DNA of 62,105 bases from assembly GCF_900109605.1 (NCBI RefSeq), contig NZ_FOAM01000024.1, positions 1 to 62,105 of the forward strand, in the 5' to 3' direction. Of this stretch, positions 42,538 through 52,134 are shown one piece after another; the first letter of the stretch is position 1; the number at the start of each line of letters is the position of its first letter. The notes under the pieces were generated by a model. It was not told the origin of the DNA. It saw only the letters and a list, made by a program, of their open reading frames with translations, and did no database searches. The DNA comes from Xaviernesmea oryzae (GTDB lineage: Bacteria > Pseudomonadota > Alphaproteobacteria > Rhizobiales > Rhizobiaceae). Position numbers and translations under genes: made by a program.

Positions 42538-43377
42538 CTACGCGAGATAAGCGACTTCATAGCCTGAATGCGCTCGCTTGGTATGGGCGAACCCGGGTAT
42601 GCCAAGATGCATTCCGCCTATCAGCAGTTTATCCGCGCTGACAAGGTCCAGCAGCTTTGATCTGGTCTCCGCTGCGAGCGAAGGGTCCTGGTCGAAGGCG
42701 ATCGACACCTCCGGCCGCGGGATCTGGATGCTTGGAAAATGAACGATGTCACCCCAGACCAGCAGGCTGTCTGCGCCGGAGTCAAGCTGATAGCCGGTGT
42801 GTCCCGCCGTATGACCGGGCAGCGGCAAGGCGGTGATGCCGGGAAGCACCTCACCGCCGCTGAAGGGGCGCAGCCTGTTTCGATAGCCATCAAACGCACG
42901 GCGCGCGATCGGGAAGTTGCCGCGTGCCCGCTCACTGGCGCGGGCGAGATGGCCATCGTCTGCCCAGAAGGCGAGCTCCTGCTGGTGGACGACAAGCTCC
43001 GCATTGGGAAAGGCCGCTTCGCCGGATGCCGATATCAGCCCGCCGACATGATCGGGGTGGCCATGAGTCAATAGGATCCCGTCGATATTGCCCGGGAGGA
43101 CGCCCGCAAGCGCGAGATTGGCGAGGAGATTGCCGCCCCATTGCCTGATTCCTCCGGCTCCAGCGTCGATCAGGATCGTGCGGCCCCCGCCGCGCACGAG
43201 ATAGGAGTTGATGTGAATGGCCGATGGCTCTGCCATTCCCGCATCCTCTTGCATGCGCAGGGCTGCTGCGGGGTCGATGCCCGACAGCAGTTCAAGGCTG
43301 GCGTTCATGTGGCCGTCGCTGATCGCGGTGATGGTGAAATCGCCGATCTTTTTGCCGGGTAATGCGGGACGAAGCAT
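42538..43377 (-). CDS. Metallo-beta-lactamase-fold hydrolase
   Basis: 279 residues. The zinc site is intact: THGHPDHVGG (His105, His107, Asp109, His110), then LPLPGHTAGHTGYQL with the next His, LLVWGDIVHFPS with the bridging Asp, and GGMHLGIPGFAH with the last His. The overall layout is nearest the OPHC2-like/AidC-type branch, which includes lactonases and phosphotriesterases. It has no signal peptide. It heads the distal part of a minus-strand set with a tautomerase-like and an unknown gene, opposite a LysR regulator. Quorum-quenching activity is possible but not shown by sequence. Confidence 0.88.
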   Translation of the reverse strand: MLRPALPGKKIGDFTITAISDGHMNASLELLSGIDPAAALRMQEDAGMAEPSAIHINSYLVRGGGRTILIDAGAGGIRQWGGNLLANLALAGVLPGNIDGILLTHGHPDHVGGLISASGEAAFPNAELVVHQQELAFWADDGHLARASERARGNFPIARRAFDGYRNRLRPFSGGEVLPGITALPLPGHTAGHTGYQLDSGADSLLVWGDIVHFPSIQIPRPEVSIAFDQDPSLAAETRSKLLDLVSADKLLIGGMHLGIPGFAHTKRAHSGYEVAYLA

Positions 43378-43398
43378 AGTTCTTCTCCTGGCGGCGGC

Positions 43399-43725
43399 TC
43401 AGTTTCGCGCGCAAATGTGGTCTGCCGCGTAGCCGAAGCATCGAATACGAGCGGTCGAAGTAGTCGCGGCCTGGATGGCGGTGTCGAGTTCGCTCATGAA
43501 CCGTTGCATCACCGCCGGCGTGCGGGAGAGGCCGAGCCGGTAGCGGATATCGACGAAGGCTGGATGGCCGCGCCCATGGCGCACCGGCACGTCGATGACA
43601 TGCACGTTCTCAAGCGCCGCTTGCAGAATGTCCGTGCAAAGTTCAGTGCATCGGTCGGTCAGGCTGGCGAGCGTGCTGTCCGAAGGCATGACCTCGGCAG
43701 GCAAGAAGATGGTAACATTCGGCAT
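43399..43725 (-). CDS. Tautomerase (MIF/4-oxalocrotonate)-like protein
   Basis: 108 residues starting MPNVTIFLPAEVM, giving the N-terminal proline after Met removal that serves as catalytic base in the tautomerase superfamily. VHVIDVPVRHGRGHPAFVDI and the later strand RIRCFGYAADHI fit a beta-alpha-beta fold. It overlaps the upstream gene stop by one base (43725) and precedes the metallohydrolase by 21 bases, indicating an operon for breakdown of some small carbonyl compound. Confidence 0.65.
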   Translation of the reverse strand: MPNVTIFLPAEVMPSDSTLASLTDRCTELCTDILQAALENVHVIDVPVRHGRGHPAFVDIRYRLGLSRTPAVMQRFMSELDTAIQAATTSTARIRCFGYAADHICARN

Positions 43726-44276
43726 CAGAATCTCCTCGCCGAGTGCGAGATGACGCCATCGCCACTCGTCAACTGCGGCGTCATCGGCGCGTAGACGTCA
43801 AGGTCATCAGGCATATTGGCGATGTCTGGCAGACCGTCGCGAGGCGCGGTGGCCAGCCAACGGCGTTCCGGACATTTCTCCAGTTCGACCGCCTGCATTG
43901 CGCTCGGATCGAGGCCAAGCTGAATCAGCGGATCGGGGCCCGTCGCGCTCAGCAGCAGAACCTCACCGTCCCTGACAGCCGGCGCCCGGTCGAGACTTCC
44001 ATAGAGATTGCGATGCCAGTCGGTAATGTGCTGCTGCCAGCGCGCGAAGTTCCCGCCGCCCTTCTTGCGGTATTCCTCGCCGGTCAGGATATCGAGGCCA
44101 TCGATCGTATGCAGCGCGAGATAGACCGGGCAGCCGCCACGCAGTGCCTTGAAGCGCTGCGAGGTGTGAAAGCCGCTGACCGATATCAGCGCCGGCAACT
44201 TGTTCTTGCTGTAGAAGTCGTTCCATTCGGCTTCGCTCGCTGGATCAGCAAAGCTGCATTCCACGGTGTAAATCAT
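43725..44276 (-). CDS. Hypothetical protein (dimeric alpha-beta barrel-like)
   Basis: 183 residues from ATG 44276, chosen because GAGGA lies eight bases upstream; ATG 44324 would add 16 residues. The N-terminus MIYTVECSFADPASEAEWND and FYSKNKLPALISVSGFHTSQ resembles EthD/DUF4286-type ferredoxin-like domains, which are often duplicated; a second half (LLLSATGPDPLIQLGLD) is present. It is the first gene of the three-gene minus-strand operon divergent from LysR. Confidence 0.6.
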   Translation of the reverse strand: MIYTVECSFADPASEAEWNDFYSKNKLPALISVSGFHTSQRFKALRGGCPVYLALHTIDGLDILTGEEYRKKGGGNFARWQQHITDWHRNLYGSLDRAPAVRDGEVLLLSATGPDPLIQLGLDPSAMQAVELEKCPERRWLATAPRDGLPDIANMPDDLDVYAPMTPQLTSGDGVISHSARRF

Positions 44277-44438
44277 TGGACCGTCCTCGCCGGCACATGC
44301 GCCGATCTTGTCTTTTGTTGACATGACGTCATCATAGGCGGGCCATGGTGCGTCATGTATCGTTTTTAGATCATCCTTCAGTGATCAAATGTCATGCTGA
44401 GGCCCAGTAACCTCTCGACTTGTCTGCCGGAGAGACAG

Positions 44439-45329
44439 ATGCGCCGAAAAATCCCCAGCCACTCGGCGCTTCTTGCGTTCGAAGCGGCGGCTCGTCACGG
44501 AAGTTTCGCGCGCGCGGCCGATGAGCTTGTCCTCACAGAGGGGGCCGTCAGTCGACAGATCGGTCGGCTCGAAGCCTTTCTTGGGGTGCTGCTGTTCGAG
44601 CGCATTGGCAATCGTGTGCGGCTGTTGCCGAATGGCGCGCGCTATGCAGCCCAGGTTCGGGAGACGCTCGATCGGCTGGAACGCGACAGCCAGTATCTGA
44701 TGGGCCAGCCGAGCGACGGGGCAAGTCTCGATATCGCCGTGCTGCCGACCTTCGCGACGCGCTGGCTCATCCCCCGCCTGAAAGGATTTCAGGAGCGGCA
44801 TCCGAACATCACTGTGCATCTTGCCGAGCGGATGGAGCCGTTTGTTCTTCCCGGCAGCGGCTTCGATGCCGCTATCCATTTCGAGCATCCAGCCTGGACG
44901 GGAATGCGAACCCATCGCCTGCTGCACGAGGTGCTCGTTCCCGTCTGCCATCCCGCGCTGATCGAGGATCAAGACCGAGCGATGGCCCTTGATGCACTGC
45001 CGCGCCTGCATCGCCGCCAGAACCCGGATGCGTGGCAGCTCTATGCCGAGGAAAGTGGAATTACATTGAACAATCCGGCCATAGGTGCGCGCTACGATCT
45101 GCATGCCATGCTGATCGAGGCGGCTTTGGCCGGTCTTGGCGTCGCCTTGGTGCCGCGCCTCTATGTAGAGGAAGATCTAGCTTCTGGCCGGCTTATCGCG
45201 CCGTGGCCGGAGGGCCAGTCGATCTCAAAGACGTTCTGCCTCATTCTCCCCGAGCCGATCCGGCTCAGCGAAGGCCCGATGCAGCTGTTTGCGGAATGGA
45301 TCGTGCAGGAGGCGACGAAACACACATAA
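44439..45329 (+). CDS. LysR-family transcriptional regulator (GcvA-like)
   Basis: 296 residues from ATG 44439, with GGAGAG six bases upstream. The HTH is clear: SALLAFEAAARHGSFARAAD, ELVLTEGAVSRQIGRLEAFL. The effector domain follows with LDIAVLPTFATRWLIPRLKG and a C-terminal GVALVPRLYVEEDL. It is divergent from the three-gene hydrolase operon, with ~160 bases between starts, the normal LysR arrangement, so it probably activates that operon in response to its substrate. Confidence 0.92.
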   Translation: MRRKIPSHSALLAFEAAARHGSFARAADELVLTEGAVSRQIGRLEAFLGVLLFERIGNRVRLLPNGARYAAQVRETLDRLERDSQYLMGQPSDGASLDIAVLPTFATRWLIPRLKGFQERHPNITVHLAERMEPFVLPGSGFDAAIHFEHPAWTGMRTHRLLHEVLVPVCHPALIEDQDRAMALDALPRLHRRQNPDAWQLYAEESGITLNNPAIGARYDLHAMLIEAALAGLGVALVPRLYVEEDLASGRLIAPWPEGQSISKTFCLILPEPIRLSEGPMQLFAEWIVQEATKHT

Positions 45330-46213
45330 TGGTGCCGACGCGAGCGGAGCTCGGCAGCCGATAAAGACATCCCACAGCGACCTACAGATCGTTCACCCGT
45401 CGATATCGCCAAAGCGCACAGGGCCGAACATGACTCCTGACTGGCGTGACGAAACAGGCGAAAAAAATCTGTCGATGCAGAGACGCCTGAAGGTCCTCTT
45501 GATACAAGTCAGCCTAGGGAAATGGTCTCATTTTCAATCACCTTGTCATTTTGATCGATTTTGATTGGATGAGCTTCGATGTAACGCCTGAGCAGGTGCT
45601 GCCGCGGGCTGGCAAAGAAGTCGCCCAAAGCAAAGTCCTGTTGATCAGGAATTGAAGCGATTTTAGTCTGCTTGGAGCGAATGAGCAGAAAATTTGCTAA
45701 CGGGCGCTAGTTTTTTCCAGAAGGCAGCCAGGGCCAGACAAGCGCTACAAAATCAAATTCCGTCAGTCATCATCATCAACGCAGGAATTCAGAGCGGTCT
45801 TAATCGGAAGTGTTGACAACAAGAATTCAATTGACAATAAATGACTAAATTAAAAATTGGCTCCTCGTGCTGGAAATGGCGCATCGGAAGAAACCATGCG
45901 AGACACAGCGGCGCCAAGTTGTCGCTTGAGTGGAAGAGGACCTCTCGCGCCACAGGGTCTCACTGAATGAGGATCTTGCTGAAGGCAAGTCTTCCCGCGT
46001 CACGAAGATGTTCGCGATAGCGGATCGATACGGCTGCGTCCTGCGCCATGACCGCGTGGGATGCGGCGGCTTCCATAAACCACGGAGGCCCTTTGGATAA
46101 AGGGTCAGGGTACGCGTTTGAGGAGACGCGCGCCGGGGCTTTTGCACGTCTTCTTGCCGGCATGGGAGTTGCGGGCAGGGAGTGTTTATTCTTGCATCTC
46201 GGGAGGAGATCAG
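45330..46213. other. Long gene-free region upstream of rhamnosidase
   Basis: About 880 bases with several short open frames but none with convincing protein character. The middle (45540-45860) is AT-rich compared with neighbours. A TTGACA at 45813 with AATAAA 17 bases on is a possible promoter. A short minus-strand frame near 45960-46090 could be an old gene tail, not identified. Confidence 0.35.
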
Positions 46214-48790
46214 ATGCTTCATATCCTTTCAGGCCGCGCCCCGCGGCTACGCGGCGGCGTGGCCGCGACAGCCCTGATGGTGTCGGCGGCGCTTGGTGGC
46301 GCCCATGCGCAAGAGGTTGCGCCGCAGACCCTTGTGCCGGCCGCAGCCGATGTTTGTCCTACGCGCGTGGTCAGCGCGTCCAGCAATATCAGCAATGCCA
46401 ATGGGCTGATCTGCGATGGCACCAACGGCGCCACATTCAGCGTTTCGTCCAATTCCCCTGCGACGATCGTGCTCGATTACGGCCGCAATGTCGGTGGCAT
46501 TCCCTTCTTCAAGGTCGGCGTGGTCAGCGGCTCGATCCAGCTAAAGGCGTCCTATTCCGAGGCCCGTCGGTACCTTTCGACCAATGGCGACGGAGCGGCC
46601 CCGCCGGCCCAGTCTTTCGGCACGGGCGAAGGCGATCCCAAGCGGTATGACGACTACGTCATCGACAAGACCGGTCTGGTGACCAATTACTACAATCAGG
46701 CCGGCGAGCGCTATCAGATGCTGACGATTTCCGGGTCTGGCATAGTCCGGCTCGACGGCGTCGGCATCACCTATATCGCCGACCGCAAGCAGCCTGCCGA
46801 TTATGGCGGCGCGTTTCATTCCAATGACAGTGTGCTCAACAGCGTCTGGGCCGCCGGCGTCTACACCGCCCAGCTCGGCTCGGTGCCCGCACGCTCCATG
46901 CCGGGAAATTTCCGCATCGTCAACAGCAGCCTCGAAGCGCGCGGCGCCAGCAATCTGACTGGCGGTTCCGACATCGGCTATTACACGCCCGGCAAGGATT
47001 GGACTGACTATAAGCTCACCCTGCAGGCCAATATCGTCAACAGCCAGGCGGGCTGGGCGGTGCGAACGCAAGACCCGCAAAATGGGATCGTCTTCCTGCT
47101 CGACACCTCCAAGCAGCTTCGTGCGCTGTCGGTCATCAACAATGTTTACAAGCAGATCGCATCGGCCACCGTTCCCTTCAACATCACGGCCGGCACCTGG
47201 TATGATGTCACGACCACGGTCAGCGGCAAGACGGCGTCGGTCAGCATCAACGGCGTCAATGTGCTGAATGCCGATATTTCCGCCTTTGCCAAGGGGTCGA
47301 TCGGCTTCCGCGAATATAGCGGCGAGACCGCTTTGTTCCGCAACGTCGTGGTTTCCGGCGGCGCCCAGCTGAACCTGGCGATGAATCAGGCCAGCGATCT
47401 CAGACAGTTCTGGATTCCCGGTAGCAATGAAGTGGCCGCGATCATGGACGGGGCGAAGCGCGACCGGCTGATCTGGTCGGGCGATATCGACACCGCAGGC
47501 CCGACGATCGCCTACGGGCTCGGCAATAACGACTATCTTAAAGGTTCGCTGCAACAGCTGGCCTTGCGCCAGCATACCAGCGGCTTTGTGGAGGGGGCCG
47601 TTCCAGCGACCTATCCCTTGATCGCCGGCAACAACCTGACATCCGAGACCGGGGTCTATTCCGCCGATTATTCGATGTATGTCGTGCTCGGCGCCTTCGA
47701 CCATCTTCTGTTTAGCGGAGATCTCGACTTCGCGCGCAGCCTGTGGCCTGTCGTTCAAAGGCAGATGGCATGGAACGCCACGCGCCTGGACAAGCGCGGG
47801 CTGTTCATCACCCGCAAGGAAGATGGCGCGGATTGGGACTTCTACGATCCAGAGAAAGTCGGCGCGATCACAGCCTATAATGCGATTTACTACCGCACGC
47901 TGCTCAGCGCTGCGGCGATCGGCGATGCGCTGGGCGAAACCACCGCTGCCGCCGATTATCGCAGCCAGGCCGACAAGCTCGGCAAGGCGATCAACGCCAA
48001 TATGTATAATGCGACCAAGGGCTATTATAAGATCAGCGACACGGTCGATATCATCGCGCAGGATGCCAATGCGGCCGCGCTCTTCGCCGGGCTCGCGCCG
48101 GCCGATCAGGTCCAGAGGATCCTGGACAGCATGAAGAGCGCGCTGTGGACGACCAAATACGGGCCGCTTCCCTTTGGCAACACCTGGTGGAAGTCGATCG
48201 TCAGCACCTTCATCTCGGGCTATGAGGTTCAGGCGCGTTACGCATCAAACGACACTCTCAATGCGGAAGCGCTGATCCGCAACGTCTATGGTTGGCTGGT
48301 CAATCCGAAAAATCCCGATGTCAGCTACACGATGTGGGAGAATATCGCCACGGACGGCACACCCGGTTTGGGAAGCTATACGAGCTTGGCGCATGGCTGG
48401 GCGACCGGCGCGGTGTCTGCCCTTTCCGGTTACACGCTCGGCATTCGCCCCATCACACCCGGCTTTGCGAGCTGGCTAGTCCAGCCGCATCCTGGTAGCC
48501 TGACGGATGTCGATGGGCGTGTGCCGACGCCGAATGGACCGATCGCCGTCAAGTGGAGCCGAACCAGCGGCAAGTTCACGCTGAGCTTCAGCGCGCCTTC
48601 CCAGACAACGGGCATGGTCGGCGCGCCGCTGCTCGACGGCACGGATGTCACTGTCTCACTGGATGGCAAGGTCGTATGGCAAAAGGGAGTTGCCGTTGGT
48701 GTCTCCAACGCGGTCGTCAGTGCAGACGGCCAGTTTCTCTATCTCTCGCAGCTGCAGGGTGGCACTCATAGCTTGGAGGTGGTCAAATGA
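46214..48790 (+). CDS. Secreted alpha-L-rhamnosidase (GH78-like)
   Basis: 858 residues from ATG 46214, preceded by GGAGGAG; the signal peptide ends at GGAHAQEVA. The (alpha/alpha)6 catalytic region shows KRDRLIWSGDIDTAGPTIAY, YSMYVVLGAFDHLLFSGDLD and SYTSLAHGWATGAVSALSGY, characteristic of bacterial rhamnosidases; acidic catalytic residues lie in DRLIWSGD. A beta-sandwich insert near residues 235-385 (YYTPGKDWTDYKLTLQANIV, TWYDVTTTVSGKTASVSING) looks like a LamG/DUF1080-type sugar-binding domain. It releases L-rhamnose from plant or microbial glycosides outside the cytoplasm. Followed directly by a truncated GGT copy. Confidence 0.88.
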   Translation: MLHILSGRAPRLRGGVAATALMVSAALGGAHAQEVAPQTLVPAAADVCPTRVVSASSNISNANGLICDGTNGATFSVSSNSPATIVLDYGRNVGGIPFFKVGVVSGSIQLKASYSEARRYLSTNGDGAAPPAQSFGTGEGDPKRYDDYVIDKTGLVTNYYNQAGERYQMLTISGSGIVRLDGVGITYIADRKQPADYGGAFHSNDSVLNSVWAAGVYTAQLGSVPARSMPGNFRIVNSSLEARGASNLTGGSDIGYYTPGKDWTDYKLTLQANIVNSQAGWAVRTQDPQNGIVFLLDTSKQLRALSVINNVYKQIASATVPFNITAGTWYDVTTTVSGKTASVSINGVNVLNADISAFAKGSIGFREYSGETALFRNVVVSGGAQLNLAMNQASDLRQFWIPGSNEVAAIMDGAKRDRLIWSGDIDTAGPTIAYGLGNNDYLKGSLQQLALRQHTSGFVEGAVPATYPLIAGNNLTSETGVYSADYSMYVVLGAFDHLLFSGDLDFARSLWPVVQRQMAWNATRLDKRGLFITRKEDGADWDFYDPEKVGAITAYNAIYYRTLLSAAAIGDALGETTAAADYRSQADKLGKAINANMYNATKGYYKISDTVDIIAQDANAAALFAGLAPADQVQRILDSMKSALWTTKYGPLPFGNTWWKSIVSTFISGYEVQARYASNDTLNAEALIRNVYGWLVNPKNPDVSYTMWENIATDGTPGLGSYTSLAHGWATGAVSALSGYTLGIRPITPGFASWLVQPHPGSLTDVDGRVPTPNGPIAVKWSRTSGKFTLSFSAPSQTTGMVGAPLLDGTDVTVSLDGKVVWQKGVAVGVSNAVVSADGQFLYLSQLQGGTHSLEVVK

Positions 48791-48848
48791 TCTTCAACGC
48801 AGACGCAGCTTGGACAATGGCGACCATCTCTGAAATCATGCGCCAAAG

Positions 48849-49292
48849 ATGGGCCAGGCCAACGCGATTGCGCCGGGCAAGACGCCGCTTTCCTTGACGA
48901 GCCCGACGATCGTCACCAAGGACGGCAAGCTCTTCATGGTGATCGGCGGCCCCGGCGGCGCACGGATCATCACCATCACGCTGGAAGCCATCCTCAACGT
49001 CATCGATCACGGAATGACCATCAGCGAGGCTATCGACGCGCCCCGCATCCATCACCAGTGGCTGCCGGACAAGGTCGTCATGGAGCCCTTTGCACTGTCG
49101 CGGGACACGCAGAGACGTCTTGCGGATATGGGGCATGATGTCGGCATCGATCCCGATTGGACCATCTGGGGCCAAGCGGCCGGTATCCTGATCGGCGGCG
49201 ACAGTGTCGGCAGCATCGAGGCCGGAACCGGCGCGCCGCTGAACGGCGCCATGGACGTCCGTTCCCTCACAGGTCGGGCAGTGAGTTATTGA
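48849..49292 (+). pseudogene. Truncated copy of gamma-glutamyltransferase C-terminal region
   Basis: About 147 codons that are nearly identical to the last quarter of the full-length gene at 57800-59542 (ANAIAPGKTPLS, TIVTKDGKLFMVIG, DAPRIHHQWLPD and WTIWGQAAGILIGGD), with only a handful of differences. It lacks the N-terminal large subunit and the catalytic Thr, so cannot act as a transferase. The homology starts abruptly near 48849 and continues slightly past the stop. It arose by duplication, leaving direct repeats on either side of the ROK-sugar transporter block. Confidence 0.9.
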
Positions 49293-49322
49293 AAAGCCGC
49301 CGGCTGGCCGGGCGGTCGGGGA

Positions 49323-50516
49323 TCATTTGTTCGAGCTTGGCTCCGTGCGCTCGAAATTGAAAAGATGCTGGGTGGCGAGCGCTGCGGCGCCGCGCGCCCA
49401 AGAGCCGGCGATCCAGTCAGGCAGGATGTCCGGCCGGGTGAAGAAGAGATAGTCGGACATGCCGCGTCGGATGGGTGCGAGCAATGCCTCGGCATAATGC
49501 ATGGATTCGCCGCCGGCGATGATGACTTCGGGATCGAAGAGATTGACGAAATCGGCCAGATGCCGACCGATGCGCAGGCCTGCTTCCTCCACGATCCCGA
49601 GCGCGACGGCGTCGCCTGCCTCCACGGCCGCCAGAAAGGCGTCGCGCAGATCGGAGGGCCTGATCCCTGTCGGCGCACCGGCCTTCGCAGCCCATTGTTC
49701 GATCATCGCGGGTTCGGCCGCATGGGCCTGAAGGCAACCGCGCCGGCCGCATTCGCACAGCCGACCGTTCTTCTCGGTCACGACATGGCCAAGCTTGCCG
49801 GCCACGCCATGGCTACCGTGATAGATCTCGCCGCCGATGACCAGGGATGCGCCGATGCCCGTACCGACGGCCAGCGCGATGAAATCGCGATGCTGGCGCC
49901 CGGCGCCGAAAAGGCGCTGGGCAACGGTGAAGGCCGCGATATCGTCGTCGATCCAGACGGGCACATGGATGCGCGCACGCAAAATCTCGGGGAAGGGCAG
50001 GTTCGTCCAGCCGAAGCGCGGGCTTTGCAGACAGATGCCCTTGATGGCATCGATCTCCCCGGGAATCGACACGCCCACGCCCATGATCGGTTCGCCCTTG
50101 CGTCCCGCCGCTTTCAAGAGCGCCGGGATGGCCTTGTCGATGGCGTCCACCATCGTCTCCGGTTGCGTATCGACAACCGGCATGGAGAAGCTCGTCAGCG
50201 GCGTGGTCGCCAGATCCGTCAGCACACAGTCGATGCTGTCATGGCGCAGTTTGAAGCCGACCGCCAGATGGGCCGCATAGTTGATGTCGATGGGAACCGG
50301 CCGCCGGCCCGTCGCTCCCGTCTGCACACCGGGTTGCACCCCGCATTCGATCAGCAGCGTTTCCCCCATCAGCTCGGTGACGACCATGGTGACGGCCGCC
50401 GGGCTCAGGCCGGTGATCGTGGCGATTTCGGCACGCGAAAGCGCGCCGCGATGCCGCAGGAGGTTGAGGATGAGCCGCCGGTTGAGCGCCCGGGAGGTAC
50501 TAGGATTGCCGCGCAC
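49323..50516 (-). CDS. ROK-family transcriptional repressor
   Basis: 397 residues from GTG 50516 (AAAGGAAG six bases upstream). A winged HTH (RALNRRLILNLLRHRGALSR, AEIATITGLSPAAVTMVVTE) is followed by a sugar-kinase-like domain with ALAVGTGIGASLVIGGEIYH and the zinc motif CECGRRGC. NagC/XylR type, sensing a sugar. It is divergent from a sugar ABC-transport/beta-galactosidase operon with an AT-rich palindrome between them, making that operon the probable target. Confidence 0.92.
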   Translation of the reverse strand: MRGNPSTSRALNRRLILNLLRHRGALSRAEIATITGLSPAAVTMVVTELMGETLLIECGVQPGVQTGATGRRPVPIDINYAAHLAVGFKLRHDSIDCVLTDLATTPLTSFSMPVVDTQPETMVDAIDKAIPALLKAAGRKGEPIMGVGVSIPGEIDAIKGICLQSPRFGWTNLPFPEILRARIHVPVWIDDDIAAFTVAQRLFGAGRQHRDFIALAVGTGIGASLVIGGEIYHGSHGVAGKLGHVVTEKNGRLCECGRRGCLQAHAAEPAMIEQWAAKAGAPTGIRPSDLRDAFLAAVEAGDAVALGIVEEAGLRIGRHLADFVNLFDPEVIIAGGESMHYAEALLAPIRRGMSDYLFFTRPDILPDWIAGSWARGAAALATQHLFNFERTEPSSNK

Positions 50517-50525
50517 GATCTTCCT

Positions 50526-50546
50526 TTAATTTATTTTGTAAATTAA
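50526..50546. promoter_or_regulatory. Palindromic ROK operator
   Basis: TTAATTTA-TTTTG-TAAATTAA is a perfect inverted repeat with 8-base arms, ten bases upstream of the ROK repressor GTG. AT-rich dyads with a 5-base centre are typical of NagC/Mlc/XylR-like ROK sites. Likely autoregulatory and controlling the divergent sugar operon. Confidence 0.6.
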
Positions 50547-50713
50547 CTATTGTTGCCTGCCGCAGACTACGGTAGGACTCTGCCTATGGCAACGGAGGGA
50601 GCCACCCTTGAGGAGAGGGTGGATCGATGCCGATTTCGAATTGAGATCAAAGTCTTGCTCTTTGGCTGCATCGGCGGCCAAGGCTTGAGCGCGCGCGTCT
50701 TGGGAGGAGTGCG

Positions 50714-51991
50714 ATGACATCGATGCAGAAGGGATCCTCGATTTTGGGCGCGTCCGTTTCGCGCCGGCGGTTGCTGGTCGGCGCAGGCACGGCGATCGCC
50801 GCCGCGTCGCTGTTCAGCCCGGCCGTGGCGAAGGGCGGTGAGGTCAAGATCATCTCCAATCTCGGCGGCGCCGAGCAGCGCGCCGTGCTGGCCCGTGTGG
50901 CGGCAGCCTATGAAGCCAAGACCGGCGTCAAGGTCGTGATCAACAATATGGATCATGAAGCGCACAAGACCGCAATCCGCAGCTATCTGGCCGTCGGGGC
51001 GCCCGACATCTGCTTCTGGTTTTCGGGCAACCGAATGAAGACCTTCGTCGTACGCGACATGTTCGACGATATCTCCGATCTGGTCGCGCGTGAGGGCTTG
51101 GCCGACAAGCTGGGCGTGACGCTTTCGGCGGTGACGGTCGACGGCAAGCAATATGGCTTGCCGATGGCCGGTATCCTCTGGGGCCTGTTCTACCGCAAGG
51201 ATGTGTTTGCCGAGAAAGGCTGGGCGCCGCCCAAGACCTATGCGGAGATGCTGGCGCTCGGCCAGTCCGCGCGCTCGGCCGGCATGGCGCCGATGGCTAT
51301 GGGCACCAAGGAGCTCTGGCCGACCGGCGGCTTCTTCGATCATCTCAACCTGCGCATCAACGGGCTGGACAAGCACATGGCGTTGATGGAGGGCAAGGTC
51401 GCCTACACCGATCCCATGCTCAAGCCAGTCTTCGACACCTGGGAAGAGCTGATCAAGGCCGACTTCTTCTCGCCGAACGGCTCCTCCTTCGGCTGGGAGC
51501 AGGCGGGCGCCATGCTGGCGCAGAAGAAGGCGGCGCTGATGGATCTGGGCGGCTTCGTTCAGAGTGCTTTTCCCAAGGAAGAGCGCGATCAGATCGCTTA
51601 TGCGCCCTTTCCGGAACTGGTTTCCGGCATGGCGCGCTATGAGGATTTCTCGGTCAACTCGATCCACATCCCGAAAAAGGCCGCCAACAAGGAGGGCGCT
51701 CGCGACTTCCTGGCCTTCTTCTACGCGCCTGAGAATTTGGGCGACTTCATCGAGGCCGAAGGCGGCATTCCCCCGCGGAACGACTGCCCGCCAAGCAAGG
51801 ATGCGCTGGTCAATACCGCCGTGGAGGAGCTGAAGAAGGTCAAGGGCACGGCGCAATATTACGACCGCGACACCGATCCCGACATGGCCCAGGAGGGTAT
51901 GAAGGGCTTCCAGGAATTCACCATCAAGCCCGAGCGGCGCGAGCAGATCCTCGCCCGCCTGGAAAAGACGCGGGCACGCGTCTTCAAATGA
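50714..51991 (+). CDS. Sugar ABC transporter substrate-binding protein (Tat-type leader)
   Basis: 425 residues, GGGAGGAG before ATG. The leader contains SRRRLLVGAGTAIAAASLFS, a twin-arginine-like signal. SBP_bac_1 domain: VKIISNLGGAEQRAVLARVA, AAYEAKTGVKVVINN, LPMAGILWGLFYRKDVFAEK and GWAPPKTYAEM. It binds a mono- or oligosaccharide for the permeases that follow. The beta-galactosidase gene at the end of the operon suggests a galactoside. Confidence 0.93.
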   Translation: MTSMQKGSSILGASVSRRRLLVGAGTAIAAASLFSPAVAKGGEVKIISNLGGAEQRAVLARVAAAYEAKTGVKVVINNMDHEAHKTAIRSYLAVGAPDICFWFSGNRMKTFVVRDMFDDISDLVAREGLADKLGVTLSAVTVDGKQYGLPMAGILWGLFYRKDVFAEKGWAPPKTYAEMLALGQSARSAGMAPMAMGTKELWPTGGFFDHLNLRINGLDKHMALMEGKVAYTDPMLKPVFDTWEELIKADFFSPNGSSFGWEQAGAMLAQKKAALMDLGGFVQSAFPKEERDQIAYAPFPELVSGMARYEDFSVNSIHIPKKAANKEGARDFLAFFYAPENLGDFIEAEGGIPPRNDCPPSKDALVNTAVEELKKVKGTAQYYDRDTDPDMAQEGMKGFQEFTIKPERREQILARLEKTRARVFK

Positions 51992-52134
51992 GTTCTCGTC
52001 TCTAGGAGTTCTCCCGGGCGGGGCGCGGATCATCCTCATACAATGCGCCCCGCCATCTTTCCCGGCTTGCAGGCGATCGGGCCCTTCCGCCCGTTCGTCT
52101 GCCTCGAGCAAAACGGCTTCGATGGAGCTGAGCC

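Noticed and set aside
46118-46213. Longer N-terminus for the rhamnosidase
   Set aside because: The extra 32 codons are not signal-peptide-like, while ATG 46214 has a strong ribosome site and a normal leader.
46541-47758. 405-codon minus-strand frame
   Set aside because: Antisense to the rhamnosidase, no recognisable motif.
49365-50546. 393-codon plus-strand frame
   Set aside because: Antisense to the ROK repressor, whose HTH and zinc motif are intact.
50567-52111. 514-codon minus-strand frame
   Set aside because: Antisense to the sugar-binding-protein gene and low-complexity; no domain visible.
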